Shown here one piece after another: positions 1-5,779 of a stretch of DNA of 10,784 nt; within the stretch, counting starts at the first letter, position 1, and each line of letters starts with the position of its first letter. A program made the translations under genes and the position numbers. Where the stretch lies: NCBI GenBank assembly GCA_050287725.1, contig JBNKCL010000010.1, positions 1 through 10,784 on the forward strand, given 5' to 3'. The notes under the pieces were generated by a model. The model saw nothing but the letters and a program-made list of their open reading frames with translations, had not been told where the DNA came from and made no database searches. Origin of the DNA: CBFDBF01 sp050287725 (GTDB lineage Bacteria > Pseudomonadota > Gammaproteobacteria > Chromatiales > Chromatiaceae).

Positions 1-91
1 TCATCATGGCGTCGACTGCCGCGGCCAGATCCAGCACGCTGTCCACCAGCGTGCCGTCCAGGTCCAGCAGGATCAGTTCGGGTATCGGCAT
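1..91 (-). CDS. gph: Phosphoglycolate phosphatase, N-terminal fragment (HAD family)
   Basis: This is the first 30 codons of a gene that runs off the left edge. The protein begins MPIPELILLDLDGTLVDS, which contains HAD-superfamily motif I (DxDGT). Asp10 is the expected nucleophile and Asp12 the general acid/base. The following residues, DLAAAVDAMM, match the usual N-terminus of gammaproteobacterial Gph, which separates it from other HAD phosphatases. Gph hydrolyses 2-phosphoglycolate, formed by Rubisco oxygenation or DNA repair, to glycolate in the cytoplasm. The ATG at 89-91 was chosen because the motif sits at the normal distance from it. No convincing Shine-Dalgarno sequence precedes it. 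In many relatives gph follows rpe directly; here rpe lies about 1.85 kb upstream on the same strand. Confidence 0.85.
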   Translation of the reverse strand, partial: MPIPELILLDLDGTLVDSVLDLAAAVDAMM

Positions 92-365
92 CGAGTGCAG
101 GCTTTGGAATCGGGGGAGATAGTATGCGGTTTTTTGGTTCCAAAATCCTCATGCGGGGCGGGCCTGTCCGAGTCGCACACGCACGTTGGAACGAAACGCT
201 TCGTACCTCTATAGCGATTCACTGTTTTGATGAGAAAGGTCCGAGGATGCCTGCCATCTTCCCGTGCGCTCCTCCCCGCGCGCGGGGAGGAGGCCGGGGG
301 TTCTCCCTTCTTCCAGTCCGGACAGCTTGTCCTGCCCGGGGAAGGGCGGTTCAGGGCCTGTCTGG
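92..365. other. Non-coding gap between gph and the exported orphan gene
   Basis: This 274-bp gap separates the 3' end of the exported orphan from the gph start. Open frames cross it, but none has a ribosome binding site or a recognisable protein. It holds a 24-bp perfect palindrome (269-292, listed separately). It also holds a small A/T-rich dyad at 132-145 (TTTTGG, 2-base loop, CCAAAA) and a short dyad at 191-204 (ACGAA, 4-base loop, TTCGT). Neither has the T tract of a terminator on either strand. I could not identify a gph promoter. Confidence 0.5.
269..292. repeat. 24-bp perfect GC-rich palindrome
   Basis: The arm CTCCTCCCCGCG is followed without a spacer by its exact reverse complement, CGCGGGGAGGAG. 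The centre is an alternating GC run. It lies about 75 bases past the stop of the exported orphan on the minus strand. No T-run follows on either strand, so it is not a standard rho-independent terminator. It could be an operator for a dimeric protein, a transcript-end hairpin, or part of a dispersed repeat. The palindrome is certain; its role is unknown. Confidence 0.75.
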
Positions 366-1040
366 CTAGAAGGTCAGGCTCAGGCCGAACTCGGGTCTGC
401 CGGTGACCGGGTTGGGCGTAAGAGTATTCCAGGCAAGCTCGAAGACTTCGCCGCTCTCTTTCTGGCTGTAGGGTATATAGAGCACATCCAGTTTGTTCTG
501 GTAGGAGATCCTTCCTCCTTTCTTGTACAGCCCGGAGATTTTTTTGTCCCTGGCCTGTCCAGACATCGCCAAGCGGGCGTCGGTTTCCGCCAGCCAGCTT
601 CTGTTATAGGTGAGGGCGATCGTAGGCCGCGAATAAAACTTGATCTTGGAGTATCTCTCCCAGTTCATGCCGTAGCGATCACGCAATGCCAGATTGAAAT
701 TGAATGCGAGCGGACTGCGGTTTGCGGGCAGTTGCCCGTCGTCGATCCATCGGATTTTCTTGATTTCACCCCCCGTTCCGGTTTGGGTTACGGCGAATTC
801 CACGAACCCGAAGCGTGGTTGCAGTCCGTATGCCCTGCCGTTCATCGCGTTGATCGCGGATGCCAGCCTGTTGTGGGAACAGGTGGGATGGAGGTTGTAC
901 AGGGTGCACATCTCCCGTTGTGACAAAGGGGTGCTGAACCAATCTGCAAGCACCGGCTTACTCAGGGTGATGCCCGGGACGGCCAGGATAAGAGTTATGA
1001 AAAACGGGCCGAAGATGTTTCTTGTTCCTTGAAGTTTCAT
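366..1040 (-). CDS. Exported protein of unknown family
   Basis: The protein has 224 residues and I do not recognise its family. Residues 1-32 look like a Sec signal peptide: a short basic start, a hydrophobic run FFITLILAVPGITL, and a likely cleavage after VLA at residue 32. The mature part begins DWFS. It has two cysteines (45 and 54) that could form a disulphide in the periplasm. It has many short alternating hydrophobic stretches (near 76-86, 133-145, 185-191, 199-204) and ends in EFGLSLTF. A terminal Phe after alternating hydrophobic residues resembles the C-terminal signal of outer-membrane beta-barrels, so an outer-membrane or periplasmic place is possible but unproven. The ATG at 1038-1040 has a good ribosome site (GGGAG, 7 bases upstream). 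GC content in two lines counted by hand is about 48-53%, against about 70% in a priA line, which hints at a different origin. Confidence 0.75.
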   Translation of the reverse strand: MKLQGTRNIFGPFFITLILAVPGITLSKPVLADWFSTPLSQREMCTLYNLHPTCSHNRLASAINAMNGRAYGLQPRFGFVEFAVTQTGTGGEIKKIRWIDDGQLPANRSPLAFNFNLALRDRYGMNWERYSKIKFYSRPTIALTYNRSWLAETDARLAMSGQARDKKISGLYKKGGRISYQNKLDVLYIPYSQKESGEVFELAWNTLTPNPVTGRPEFGLSLTF

Positions 1041-1047
1041 GGCTGAT

Positions 1048-1052
1048 CTCCC
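1048..1052 (-). promoter_or_regulatory. Ribosome binding site of the exported orphan
   Basis: On the minus strand GGGAG (in AAGGGAGATC) lies 7 bases before the ATG at 1040. It supports this start over the longer overlapping frame upstream. Confidence 0.6.
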
Positions 1053-1219
1053 TTTCGTAACAAGGATGATTTCGATTGCACGCAGGCGGACTGCCTTTGA
1101 AAACGAACAACAAACTTGCTACTGGCAGCCCGTTCGAGCCCAGTGCTCCATACCCTGGAGTGTAGTTAAGTTCTGACGGGTTCCTACCGCAAAGAGAATA
1201 ATGTTTTAGGAGATAGATT

Positions 1220-1678
1220 CTACTCAAGCCCGAGGATAAGCTCCCACTGCTGCTCGGTTACCGGCAAAACCGAGAGCCGGTTACCGCGCCGCAGAAGCGG
1301 CAATCCGCGCAGTTCTTCTTCTGCGTACTCTTTCAGTTCCTGCAGTGTGATGATCCGATCCAGATGGCGCCGGTAGCGCACATCCACCAGGTACCAACGA
1401 GGATTGTCCGGATCGTTCTGCGGGTCGTAATGGAGGGCCTCGGGATCGAAGGCGGTAGGATCGGGATATCCGGCGCGGGCGATCTCCATGATGCCGACGA
1501 TTCCGGGATTCTGGCAATTGGAGTGGTAGAAAAAAGCGAGATCCCCTTTTTTCATTTCATCCCGCATCATGTTGCGCGCCTGATAGTTACGCACCCCGTC
1601 CCACGGTTCAACCTTAACCCGTTTCAGATCGTCGATACTGAACGCCGCGGGTTCCGATTTCATCAGCCAGTAGTTCAT
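1220..1678 (-). CDS. EVE-domain (PUA-like fold) protein, THYN1-like
   Basis: The 152-residue protein is almost wholly one EVE domain. It has the family signature from the N-terminus onward: YWLMKSEP at 3-10, SIDDL at 14-18, WDGVRNYQARN at 26-36, GDLAFFYHSN at 45-54 and GIVGIMEIA at 59-67. A W-Y-V-D-V strand follows near 95-99. EVE domains have a PUA/YTH-like fold with an aromatic pocket, and the family is proposed to bind modified bases in nucleic acid. The length matches stand-alone bacterial members. The ATG at 1678 is favoured because MNYWLMKSEP is the usual family start, although the ribosome site is weak. It lies between rpe and the exported orphan on the same strand. The target of this protein is not known from sequence. 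Confidence 0.9.
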   Translation of the reverse strand: MNYWLMKSEPAAFSIDDLKRVKVEPWDGVRNYQARNMMRDEMKKGDLAFFYHSNCQNPGIVGIMEIARAGYPDPTAFDPEALHYDPQNDPDNPRWYLVDVRYRRHLDRIITLQELKEYAEEELRGLPLLRRGNRLSVLPVTEQQWELILGLE

Positions 1679-1719
1679 TCTCAGAGTTTGTCAGCACAGT
1701 TTGCAGGTGGGGAAACGAT

Positions 1720-1896
1720 ATTCTCTCGCTAACACGCCAAGCACGCCAAGGAAGCAATAATTTCTTCCTGAAGTCGATAGATTACGCGGGTGATTCCCAT
1801 GATTCTTGGGCGCTATGCAGAGGTTCTACGAGCGCCCGCTTCTTTTTCATCAACCTCCCCCTTCTTTCCTGGTGCGCTTTGCGTTTTGGCGAGAAC
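1720..1896. repeat. 177-bp element with imperfect inverted ends and a central hairpin
   Basis: The left arm (1720-1756) and right arm (1862-1896) are imperfect reverse complements. After a 2-base gap, 22 of 30 aligned positions match. The left arm carries a tandem 9-base motif, ACGCCAAGC then ACGCCAAGG, at 1734-1751. Inside is a perfect 7-bp dyad, GGGCGCT (1808-1814) and AGCGCCC (1831-1837), with a 16-base loop. The whole element fills most of the gap between the EVE gene and the rpe stop. No clear target-site duplication or coding capacity is visible. It could be a decayed MITE or a structured dispersed intergenic repeat. Confidence 0.5.
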
Positions 1897-1944
1897 TTAA
1901 AGATTTGACGCTGGAACGGATACAACAATCGAGGTGTGATTTTG

Positions 1945-2637
1945 TTACTGGCCTACCGTCGCCAAGGCGTCGCGCATATCGCGAATCACGGTGTCGTAGC
2001 GGTGCGGGTCGCTGTCACGGCCCAGACCGAAGATGCCGGAGCCGGCCACGAAGGTATCCGCCCCGGCTGCGGCGACGGCATCGATGTTTTCGGTCTTGAT
2101 CCCGCCGTCCACCTCCAGCCGGATCTCGAACCCGGAGGAGTCGATCTGCTCGCGCACCCGCCGGATCTTGTCGAAGGCCGAAGGGATGAAGCTCTGTCCG
2201 CCGAATCCGGGGTTCACCGACATGATCAAAACCATGTCCACCTTGTCCAGCACGAAATCCAGAAAGGAGAGCGGGGTGGCGGGGTTGAACACCAGTCCCG
2301 ATTTGCAGCCGTGATCGCGGATCAATTGCAGCGTGCGATCGACGTGGCGGCTCGCCTCCGGGTGGAAGGTGATGTAATCGGCGCCGGCTTTTGCGAAATC
2401 CGGAATAATGCGGTCCACCGGCTCCACCATCAGATGCACGTCGATGGGGGCCGTCACGCCGTGCTTGCGCAGCGCCTCGCACACCAACGGCCCGATGGTC
2501 AGGTTGGGGACGTAGTGGTTGTCCATCACATCGAAATGGACGATGTCGGCTCCGGCCGCCAGGACATTGTCTACCTCCTCGCCCAGACGTGCGAAGTCGG
2601 CGGAGAGAATGGATGGTGCAAGCATGTAGTCGGCCAT
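1945..2637 (-). CDS. rpe: Ribulose-phosphate 3-epimerase
   Basis: Rpe interconverts D-ribulose 5-phosphate and D-xylulose 5-phosphate in the pentose phosphate pathway, and in the Calvin cycle where one is present. The 230-residue protein has the normal family length and TIM-barrel motifs in order: LAPSILSADFARLG (6-19), HFDVMDNHYVPNLTIGP (34-50), DVHLMVEP (66-73), VNPGFGGQSF (141-150), EVDGGI (175-180) and the phosphate-binding VAGSGIFG (197-204). The expected metal ligands His34, Asp36, His68 and Asp177 are present, and the two Asp residues are the expected acid/base pair. The start is taken at 2637 (MADYMLAPS) rather than the ATG at 2715, because family members begin here and GAGGA lies 5 bases before it. 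It is transcribed divergently from the downstream hydrolase gene. Confidence 0.96.
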   Translation of the reverse strand: MADYMLAPSILSADFARLGEEVDNVLAAGADIVHFDVMDNHYVPNLTIGPLVCEALRKHGVTAPIDVHLMVEPVDRIIPDFAKAGADYITFHPEASRHVDRTLQLIRDHGCKSGLVFNPATPLSFLDFVLDKVDMVLIMSVNPGFGGQSFIPSAFDKIRRVREQIDSSGFEIRLEVDGGIKTENIDAVAAAGADTFVAGSGIFGLGRDSDPHRYDTVIRDMRDALATVGQ

Positions 2638-2642
2638 GTGAG

Positions 2643-2647
2643 TCCTC
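2643..2647 (-). promoter_or_regulatory. Ribosome binding site of rpe
   Basis: GAGGA on the minus strand ends 5 bases before the ATG at 2637. It decides against the in-frame upstream ATG at 2715, which would add 26 residues absent from the family. Confidence 0.65.
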
Positions 2648-2685
2648 GTGCGGCAACGGGATGGCGGTGATTGCGCTATGCGAAC

Positions 2686-2766
2686 AACTGTAACCCAAGC
2701 TCCCCGGTTTTTCATCCGTTTGCGCGATCGGTTGGCTTAAAGAGGTGCATCCCGCCGGTTACAGTT
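2686..2766. promoter_or_regulatory. Pair of GGTTACAGTT motifs in the rpe/hydrolase divergent gap
   Basis: GGTTACAGTT occurs on the minus strand at 2686-2695 and on the plus strand at 2757-2766, so the two copies form a perfect 10-bp inverted repeat with 61 bp between them. Each copy reads toward its own gene, and both are followed by a similar TTCG or TCCG stretch. The copies lie about 50 bp before the rpe start and 86-95 bp before the hydrolase start. This fits a shared operator or duplicated promoter element. The match is certain; the function is inferred. Confidence 0.4.
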
Positions 2767-2851
2767 TCCGAACGGCTGGACGCTAGCGCGTTGAAAGGGC
2801 GGATTGCCGCTATCCTTAAACATGCATGCATGATCATATTCGGATGAAGCG

Positions 2852-3679
2852 ATGAGATATCTGTCTGTTCTGTTTGTCGGCTTGACCGTGTTCGTGTCCG
2901 CCGCCGGGGGTTCCGATCTGGTGCGGGAGGGACGGATCGCCCGGGGATTGACCGAAGAACTGGTGGTGGGAGAAGCGCTTACCCTCAAAGCCGGGGATCT
3001 CGAGTTTTTTGCCATTCACACTGCAGCGGAGACACCGGAGGTGCGGGGCGGCGTGATCCTGCTGCATGGCCGCGGCGCCCATCCGGAGTGGCTGGATGTG
3101 ATTCAGCCGCTGCGGGTCGAATTGCCGAAATCGGGTTGGGAAACCCTCTCGCTGCAACTGCCGTTGGCCGGTGTCGATAGTAATGCCCGGACCTATGAGC
3201 AGTTGATTCCGGAGGCCAATCCCCGGATTGCGGCGGCAGTGGAGTTCCTGCGACAGCGCAAGATCCGGAATATCGTGCTGGTGGGCCACTCCCTGGGGGC
3301 GCGCATGGGGGTCCACTATCTGGCTTCCGGGCAGGTGCCGCAGGAGGTGCGCGCAATGGTGGCGGTGGGTCTTCACTTCGGGCCGGAGGATTCGCCGGTC
3401 GACACCGCCGGGGATCTGGCCAAGGTGAAATTGCCGCTGCTGGATATCTACGGCAGTCGGGATCTGAGCCGGGTGCTCGCCGGCGCCCAGGCGCGGGCCG
3501 CCGCCGCACGCAAGGCGGAGAATGGCGCCTATCGCCAAGCCGAAGTGATCGGCGCCGACCATATGTTCCAGGGGATGGATCAGACGCTGGTGGCGAGGGT
3601 GCGGGGCTGGATCGAGAAGGTGGTGACCGAGACGGGGCAAACGGCGGCCGACAAGCAAAACTCTTCCCGGCAGCCGTAA
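2852..3679 (+). CDS. Exported DUF3530-type alpha/beta-hydrolase
   Basis: The 275-residue protein starts with a hydrophobic segment (MRYLSVLFVGLTVFVSAAGG) that looks like a signal peptide, so it probably acts in the periplasm. The body is an alpha/beta-hydrolase of the DUF3530 type. LHGRGAHPEW (71-80) gives the oxyanion region and GWETLSLQLPL (95-105) follows. GHSLGA (145-150) is the nucleophile elbow with Ser147. LLDIYGSRD (196-204) offers Asp204 as the acid and ADHMF (235-239) offers His237. A complete Ser-Asp-His triad therefore seems present. The substrate is unknown; related proteins are generally annotated only by domain. The start at 2852 gives a proper signal peptide but its ribosome site is weak (GGATGAAG). 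Its stop is 9 bp from the end of the convergent kinase gene, with no terminator between. Confidence 0.85.
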   Translation: MRYLSVLFVGLTVFVSAAGGSDLVREGRIARGLTEELVVGEALTLKAGDLEFFAIHTAAETPEVRGGVILLHGRGAHPEWLDVIQPLRVELPKSGWETLSLQLPLAGVDSNARTYEQLIPEANPRIAAAVEFLRQRKIRNIVLVGHSLGARMGVHYLASGQVPQEVRAMVAVGLHFGPEDSPVDTAGDLAKVKLPLLDIYGSRDLSRVLAGAQARAAAARKAENGAYRQAEVIGADHMFQGMDQTLVARVRGWIEKVVTETGQTAADKQNSSRQP

Positions 3680-3688
3680 TACGGTCGC

Positions 3689-4570
3689 TTATCCGCTTAA
3701 CTCCGCCAGCAGTCGGTCGATCATCCCCAACGCCTGCCCGCCGTAACCACTGCCGAACAGGTTGAGGTGGTTGAGGATGTGATAGAGGTTGTAGAGGATC
3801 TTGCGGGTTTCATAACCGGGATCCAGCGGCCAACTCTCTCCGTACGCGGCGTAGAAACGGCGACCGAAGCCGCCGAACAGTTCGGTCATGGCGAGATCCG
3901 TCTCCCGATCGCCGTAGTAGACCGCCGGATCGAACACCACCGCTTGTCCCGCTCGGTCGTAGGCGATATTGCCGCCCCACAGATCCCCATGCAGCAGAGA
4001 GGGGACCGGCCGGTGATCGAACAGGGCGGGGAGCCGTTCCAGCAGCAGCGCCCCCCGTTCCTGGAGTCGGCCGGTGTGTCCGTTGCGGGCCGCCAGGCGC
4101 AGCTGGAACCCGAGCCGTTGTTCGCGCCAGAAATCGATCCAGGAGTCGGCGGGCGGGTTGGGTTGCGGCGAGCTCCCGATGGCGTTGTCCCGGTCCCAGC
4201 CGAAGCGTTCGCGGGTGGTGCGATGCAGTGCCGCCAGTTGCCGGCCGGCCTCTGCGGTGTCGCCGCTTCCTGACAGTTCGAGATACTCCAGCACCAGGAA
4301 GGCCTGGTCGCCGGTGACCCCGTGGCAGATCGGTTGCGGAACCCGCAGGGTGTCGCTGGCGGCCAGCTCCTGCAACCCGGCCGCTTCGGCCCGGAACATC
4401 TCCAGCAACGAAGGACGATTGAGCTTTACGAAGTAGCGGCGCTCGTCTTCTTCGAGCAAGGCTGTCTGGTTGATACAGCCTCCGCCCAGCGCCCGGGGCG
4501 GGCGCGTTACCGTGAAGGAACGGCCGGTGGCGTCGCGGATCGTCTCAGCGATGAAGTCCCAGTCGCTCAT
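3689..4570 (-). CDS. Fructosamine kinase family protein (YniA-like)
   Basis: The 293-residue protein belongs to the fructosamine/ketosamine-3-kinase family, related in fold to aminoglycoside phosphotransferases. It shows LGGGCINQT (28-36) as the nucleotide loop, Lys49 in YFVKL, and Glu62 in RAEAAGL. The Brenner-type catalytic loop HGDLWGGN is at 194-201, with Asp196 as catalytic base. VVFDPAVYYGDRETDLAM (211-228) carries metal-binding Asp214. Family members phosphorylate sugars attached to amines on glycated proteins or small molecules, leading to deglycation; the substrate here is inferred from family only. The ATG at 4570 (MSDWDF) is chosen over the one at 4660 because the family starts here and the extra 30 residues are only the HNH gene read in another frame. 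The start overlaps the HNH gene by 26 bp, suggesting coupled translation. Confidence 0.9.
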   Translation of the reverse strand: MSDWDFIAETIRDATGRSFTVTRPPRALGGGCINQTALLEEDERRYFVKLNRPSLLEMFRAEAAGLQELAASDTLRVPQPICHGVTGDQAFLVLEYLELSGSGDTAEAGRQLAALHRTTRERFGWDRDNAIGSSPQPNPPADSWIDFWREQRLGFQLRLAARNGHTGRLQERGALLLERLPALFDHRPVPSLLHGDLWGGNIAYDRAGQAVVFDPAVYYGDRETDLAMTELFGGFGRRFYAAYGESWPLDPGYETRKILYNLYHILNHLNLFGSGYGGQALGMIDRLLAELSG

Positions 4571-5144
4571 GCAGGGGACTGGTGCGGGGGAAGTGGGCGC
4601 GCAGAAATTCCATCTGGTCCGCCAGGATGCTGTGGCCCTGAAGATAGAGGTACTCGGCATGGGTGGGCGTGAACGGGATGGCCAACAGTTGCATGCCCGC
4701 CGCCTCCGGAGTGCGTCCCGCTTTCTGGTTGTTGCAGTGGGTGCAGGCGGTTACCACGTTGTTCCAGTGATCCGGTCCGCCCTGGCTGAGGGGGCGTACA
4801 TGGTCGCGTGACAGATGTGCCGAGGGGAACGTTTCCCCGCAGTAAAGACAGATGTAACCGTCGCGCTGAAACAGCGCCTGGTTATACAGCGGCGGGGAAT
4901 AGCCGTCGCGCATCCGCTCCAGCAGTTTGCTGGCGCCGTGGGTGGCGATAATGGTGTTGAGTTCCACCACGCTGCGGCGACCGGTCCGGGCGCAGATGCC
5001 GCCGTGCAGGCGAAACAACACCCCGCCGCAGCGGTATGCAATGCGGTCCTGGATGTGCAGGCGCACCGCGTCCCGGTAGTCGATCCAACCCAGGGGCATA
5101 CCGGCGATATCGGTGCGCAGGATCTGTTGCGTAAGATCGATCAT
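4545..5144 (-). CDS. HNH endonuclease domain protein
   Basis: The 199-residue protein has a treble-clef HNH nuclease in its middle. FQRDGYICLYCG (92-103) contributes Cys99 and Cys102. LSRDHVRPLSQGGPDHWNNV (111-130) holds catalytic His115 and Asn129. TACTHCNNQKAG (132-143) adds Cys134, Cys137 and Asn138. RTPEAAGMQLLAIPF (144-158) follows. The four cysteines should bind structural zinc. The N-terminal 90 residues contain no motif I recognise. This type is widespread in bacteria as a chromosomal stand-alone gene, and its biological target is not known. The ATG at 5144 has AAGGGTG about 7 bases upstream. It is the first gene of a two-gene unit with the kinase and faces away from priA across the DnaA-box gap. 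Confidence 0.9.
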   Translation of the reverse strand: MIDLTQQILRTDIAGMPLGWIDYRDAVRLHIQDRIAYRCGGVLFRLHGGICARTGRRSVVELNTIIATHGASKLLERMRDGYSPPLYNQALFQRDGYICLYCGETFPSAHLSRDHVRPLSQGGPDHWNNVVTACTHCNNQKAGRTPEAAGMQLLAIPFTPTHAEYLYLQGHSILADQMEFLRAHFPRTSPLHERLGLHR

Positions 5145-5397
5145 AACGTTTCACCCTTGCGCGATCGCAAAGGCGATCACTTGGGGGAATACTCTCGCAA
5201 CGGATCATACACCGTTCGGGGGCCGGTTCAACCGGGCAGCTCCCGTTCGATTCAAGATCGATGCGCAGTCTTGATCCCCGGGCTGCGATCGTGTCCGAAA
5301 ACGCCGTCCCGGTATCCGGCGAATCGGCTGGACGGTCCGGCAACTGCAACGGGCCGCGGAGGGTGGGGCTGCGGAAAAAACGTGTGTGGACGGTAGG

Positions 5398-5406
5398 TTA
5401 TGCACA
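5398..5406 (+). promoter_or_regulatory. DnaA box TTATGCACA
   Basis: This is a perfect match to the consensus TTWTNCACA. It lies 55 bp left of the A+T-rich stretch. Confidence 0.6.
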
Positions 5407-5460
5407 ATCGACCCGGAACCCGGGCGGATAATGTGAAGTCGGTCACGCGAATGGGGAATC

Positions 5461-5510
5461 CATCCGTATTTATGGCATAACAATATGATTAATAAGACAA
5501 AAATAGAAGG
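5461..5510. other. A+T-rich stretch, possible DNA unwinding element
   Basis: Thirty-six of 50 bases are A or T, against roughly one third in neighbouring genes. It lies between the two groups of DnaA boxes. I see no exact 13-mer of the E. coli type. It could also be promoter DNA. Confidence 0.35.
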
Positions 5511-5557
5511 CCCCCGGTATGTCCCTGATCCGTGTCCGATGGGCCTGGGGCAACTCC

Positions 5558-5566
5558 AGTGTATAA
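5558..5566 (-). promoter_or_regulatory. Near-consensus DnaA box TTATACACT
   Basis: There is one mismatch (last base) to TTWTNCACA. On the plus strand the site overlaps TATAAC at 5562-5567, which resembles a -10 element directed toward priA. Confidence 0.35.
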
Positions 5567-5576
5567 CCCCGATTCT

Positions 5577-5585
5577 TTTCCCACA
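5577..5585 (+). promoter_or_regulatory. Near-consensus DnaA box TTTCCCACA
   Basis: There is one mismatch to TTWTNCACA. It is in the same orientation as the next box and 12 bp from it, start to start. Confidence 0.4.
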
Positions 5586-5588
5586 GAG

Positions 5589-5597
5589 TTATCCACA
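5589..5597 (+). promoter_or_regulatory. DnaA box TTATCCACA
   Basis: This is the classical high-affinity DnaA box. The string around it, CCCACAGAGTTATCCACAG, is very like paired boxes in known gammaproteobacterial origins. It runs into a small dyad, CAGCC/GGCTG (5596-5606). Confidence 0.65.
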
Positions 5598-5779
5598 GCC
5601 TGGCTGGGAAACGCATTTCTTCCAATGGTGATAGGGAGTTAACGATTTGTGATGAATTCGATCCTGAATATTTTCGGTTCACCCGGAGGGTCGAAAAGGC
5701 AAAGCGCTTTGGCTGCGCGCACGGTCATAAAGCCGGTCGGTCGGTGCCATATACGGGTTAACTGGGGTAGAGTTCCGCC

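Larger units (their letters stand above)
5145..5779. other. Divergent intergenic region with DnaA boxes, origin-like
   Basis: This 635-bp gap lies between the HNH gene (leftward) and priA (rightward). Several open frames cross it but none shows a ribosome site plus recognisable protein, so I read it as non-coding. It holds perfect DnaA boxes at 5398-5406 and 5589-5597 and one-mismatch boxes at 5558-5566 and 5577-5585. A 50-bp A+T-rich stretch lies at 5461-5510, and there are eight GATC sites. GATC is also common in the surrounding genes, so that count carries little weight. The layout resembles a replication origin, or a regulatory region controlled by DnaA. The usual origin neighbours (dnaA, dnaN, mnmG) are absent from the window. 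Confidence 0.5.

Noticed and set aside
132..145. TTTTGG/CCAAAA dyad as a terminator
   Set aside because: The short A/T-rich stem has no T tract in the right place on either strand.
264..923. 219-codon plus-strand frame opposite the exported orphan
   Set aside because: The minus frame has a good ribosome site and signal peptide. The plus frame has neither.
958..1227. 89-codon minus-strand frame overlapping the orphan start and EVE end
   Set aside because: It has no ribosome site and no recognisable protein, and it overlaps the better-supported orphan start.
1936..2670. 244-codon plus-strand frame opposite rpe
   Set aside because: It is antisense to an intact rpe with all active-site residues.
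2638..2715. Longer rpe start at 2715
   Set aside because: It adds 26 residues not found in Rpe, while GAGGA sits properly before the ATG at 2637.
2791..2818. TTGAAA plus TCCTTA as a promoter for the hydrolase gene
   Set aside because: The -10 is poor and other spacings are equally good or bad, so I could not support it.
2834..3658. 274-codon minus-strand frame opposite the hydrolase gene
   Set aside because: The plus-strand frame has a signal peptide and a complete Ser-Asp-His hydrolase motif set. The antisense frame has no recognisable motif.
4571..4660. Longer kinase start at 4660
   Set aside because: The extra 30 residues are the HNH coding sequence read in another frame and are not family-like.
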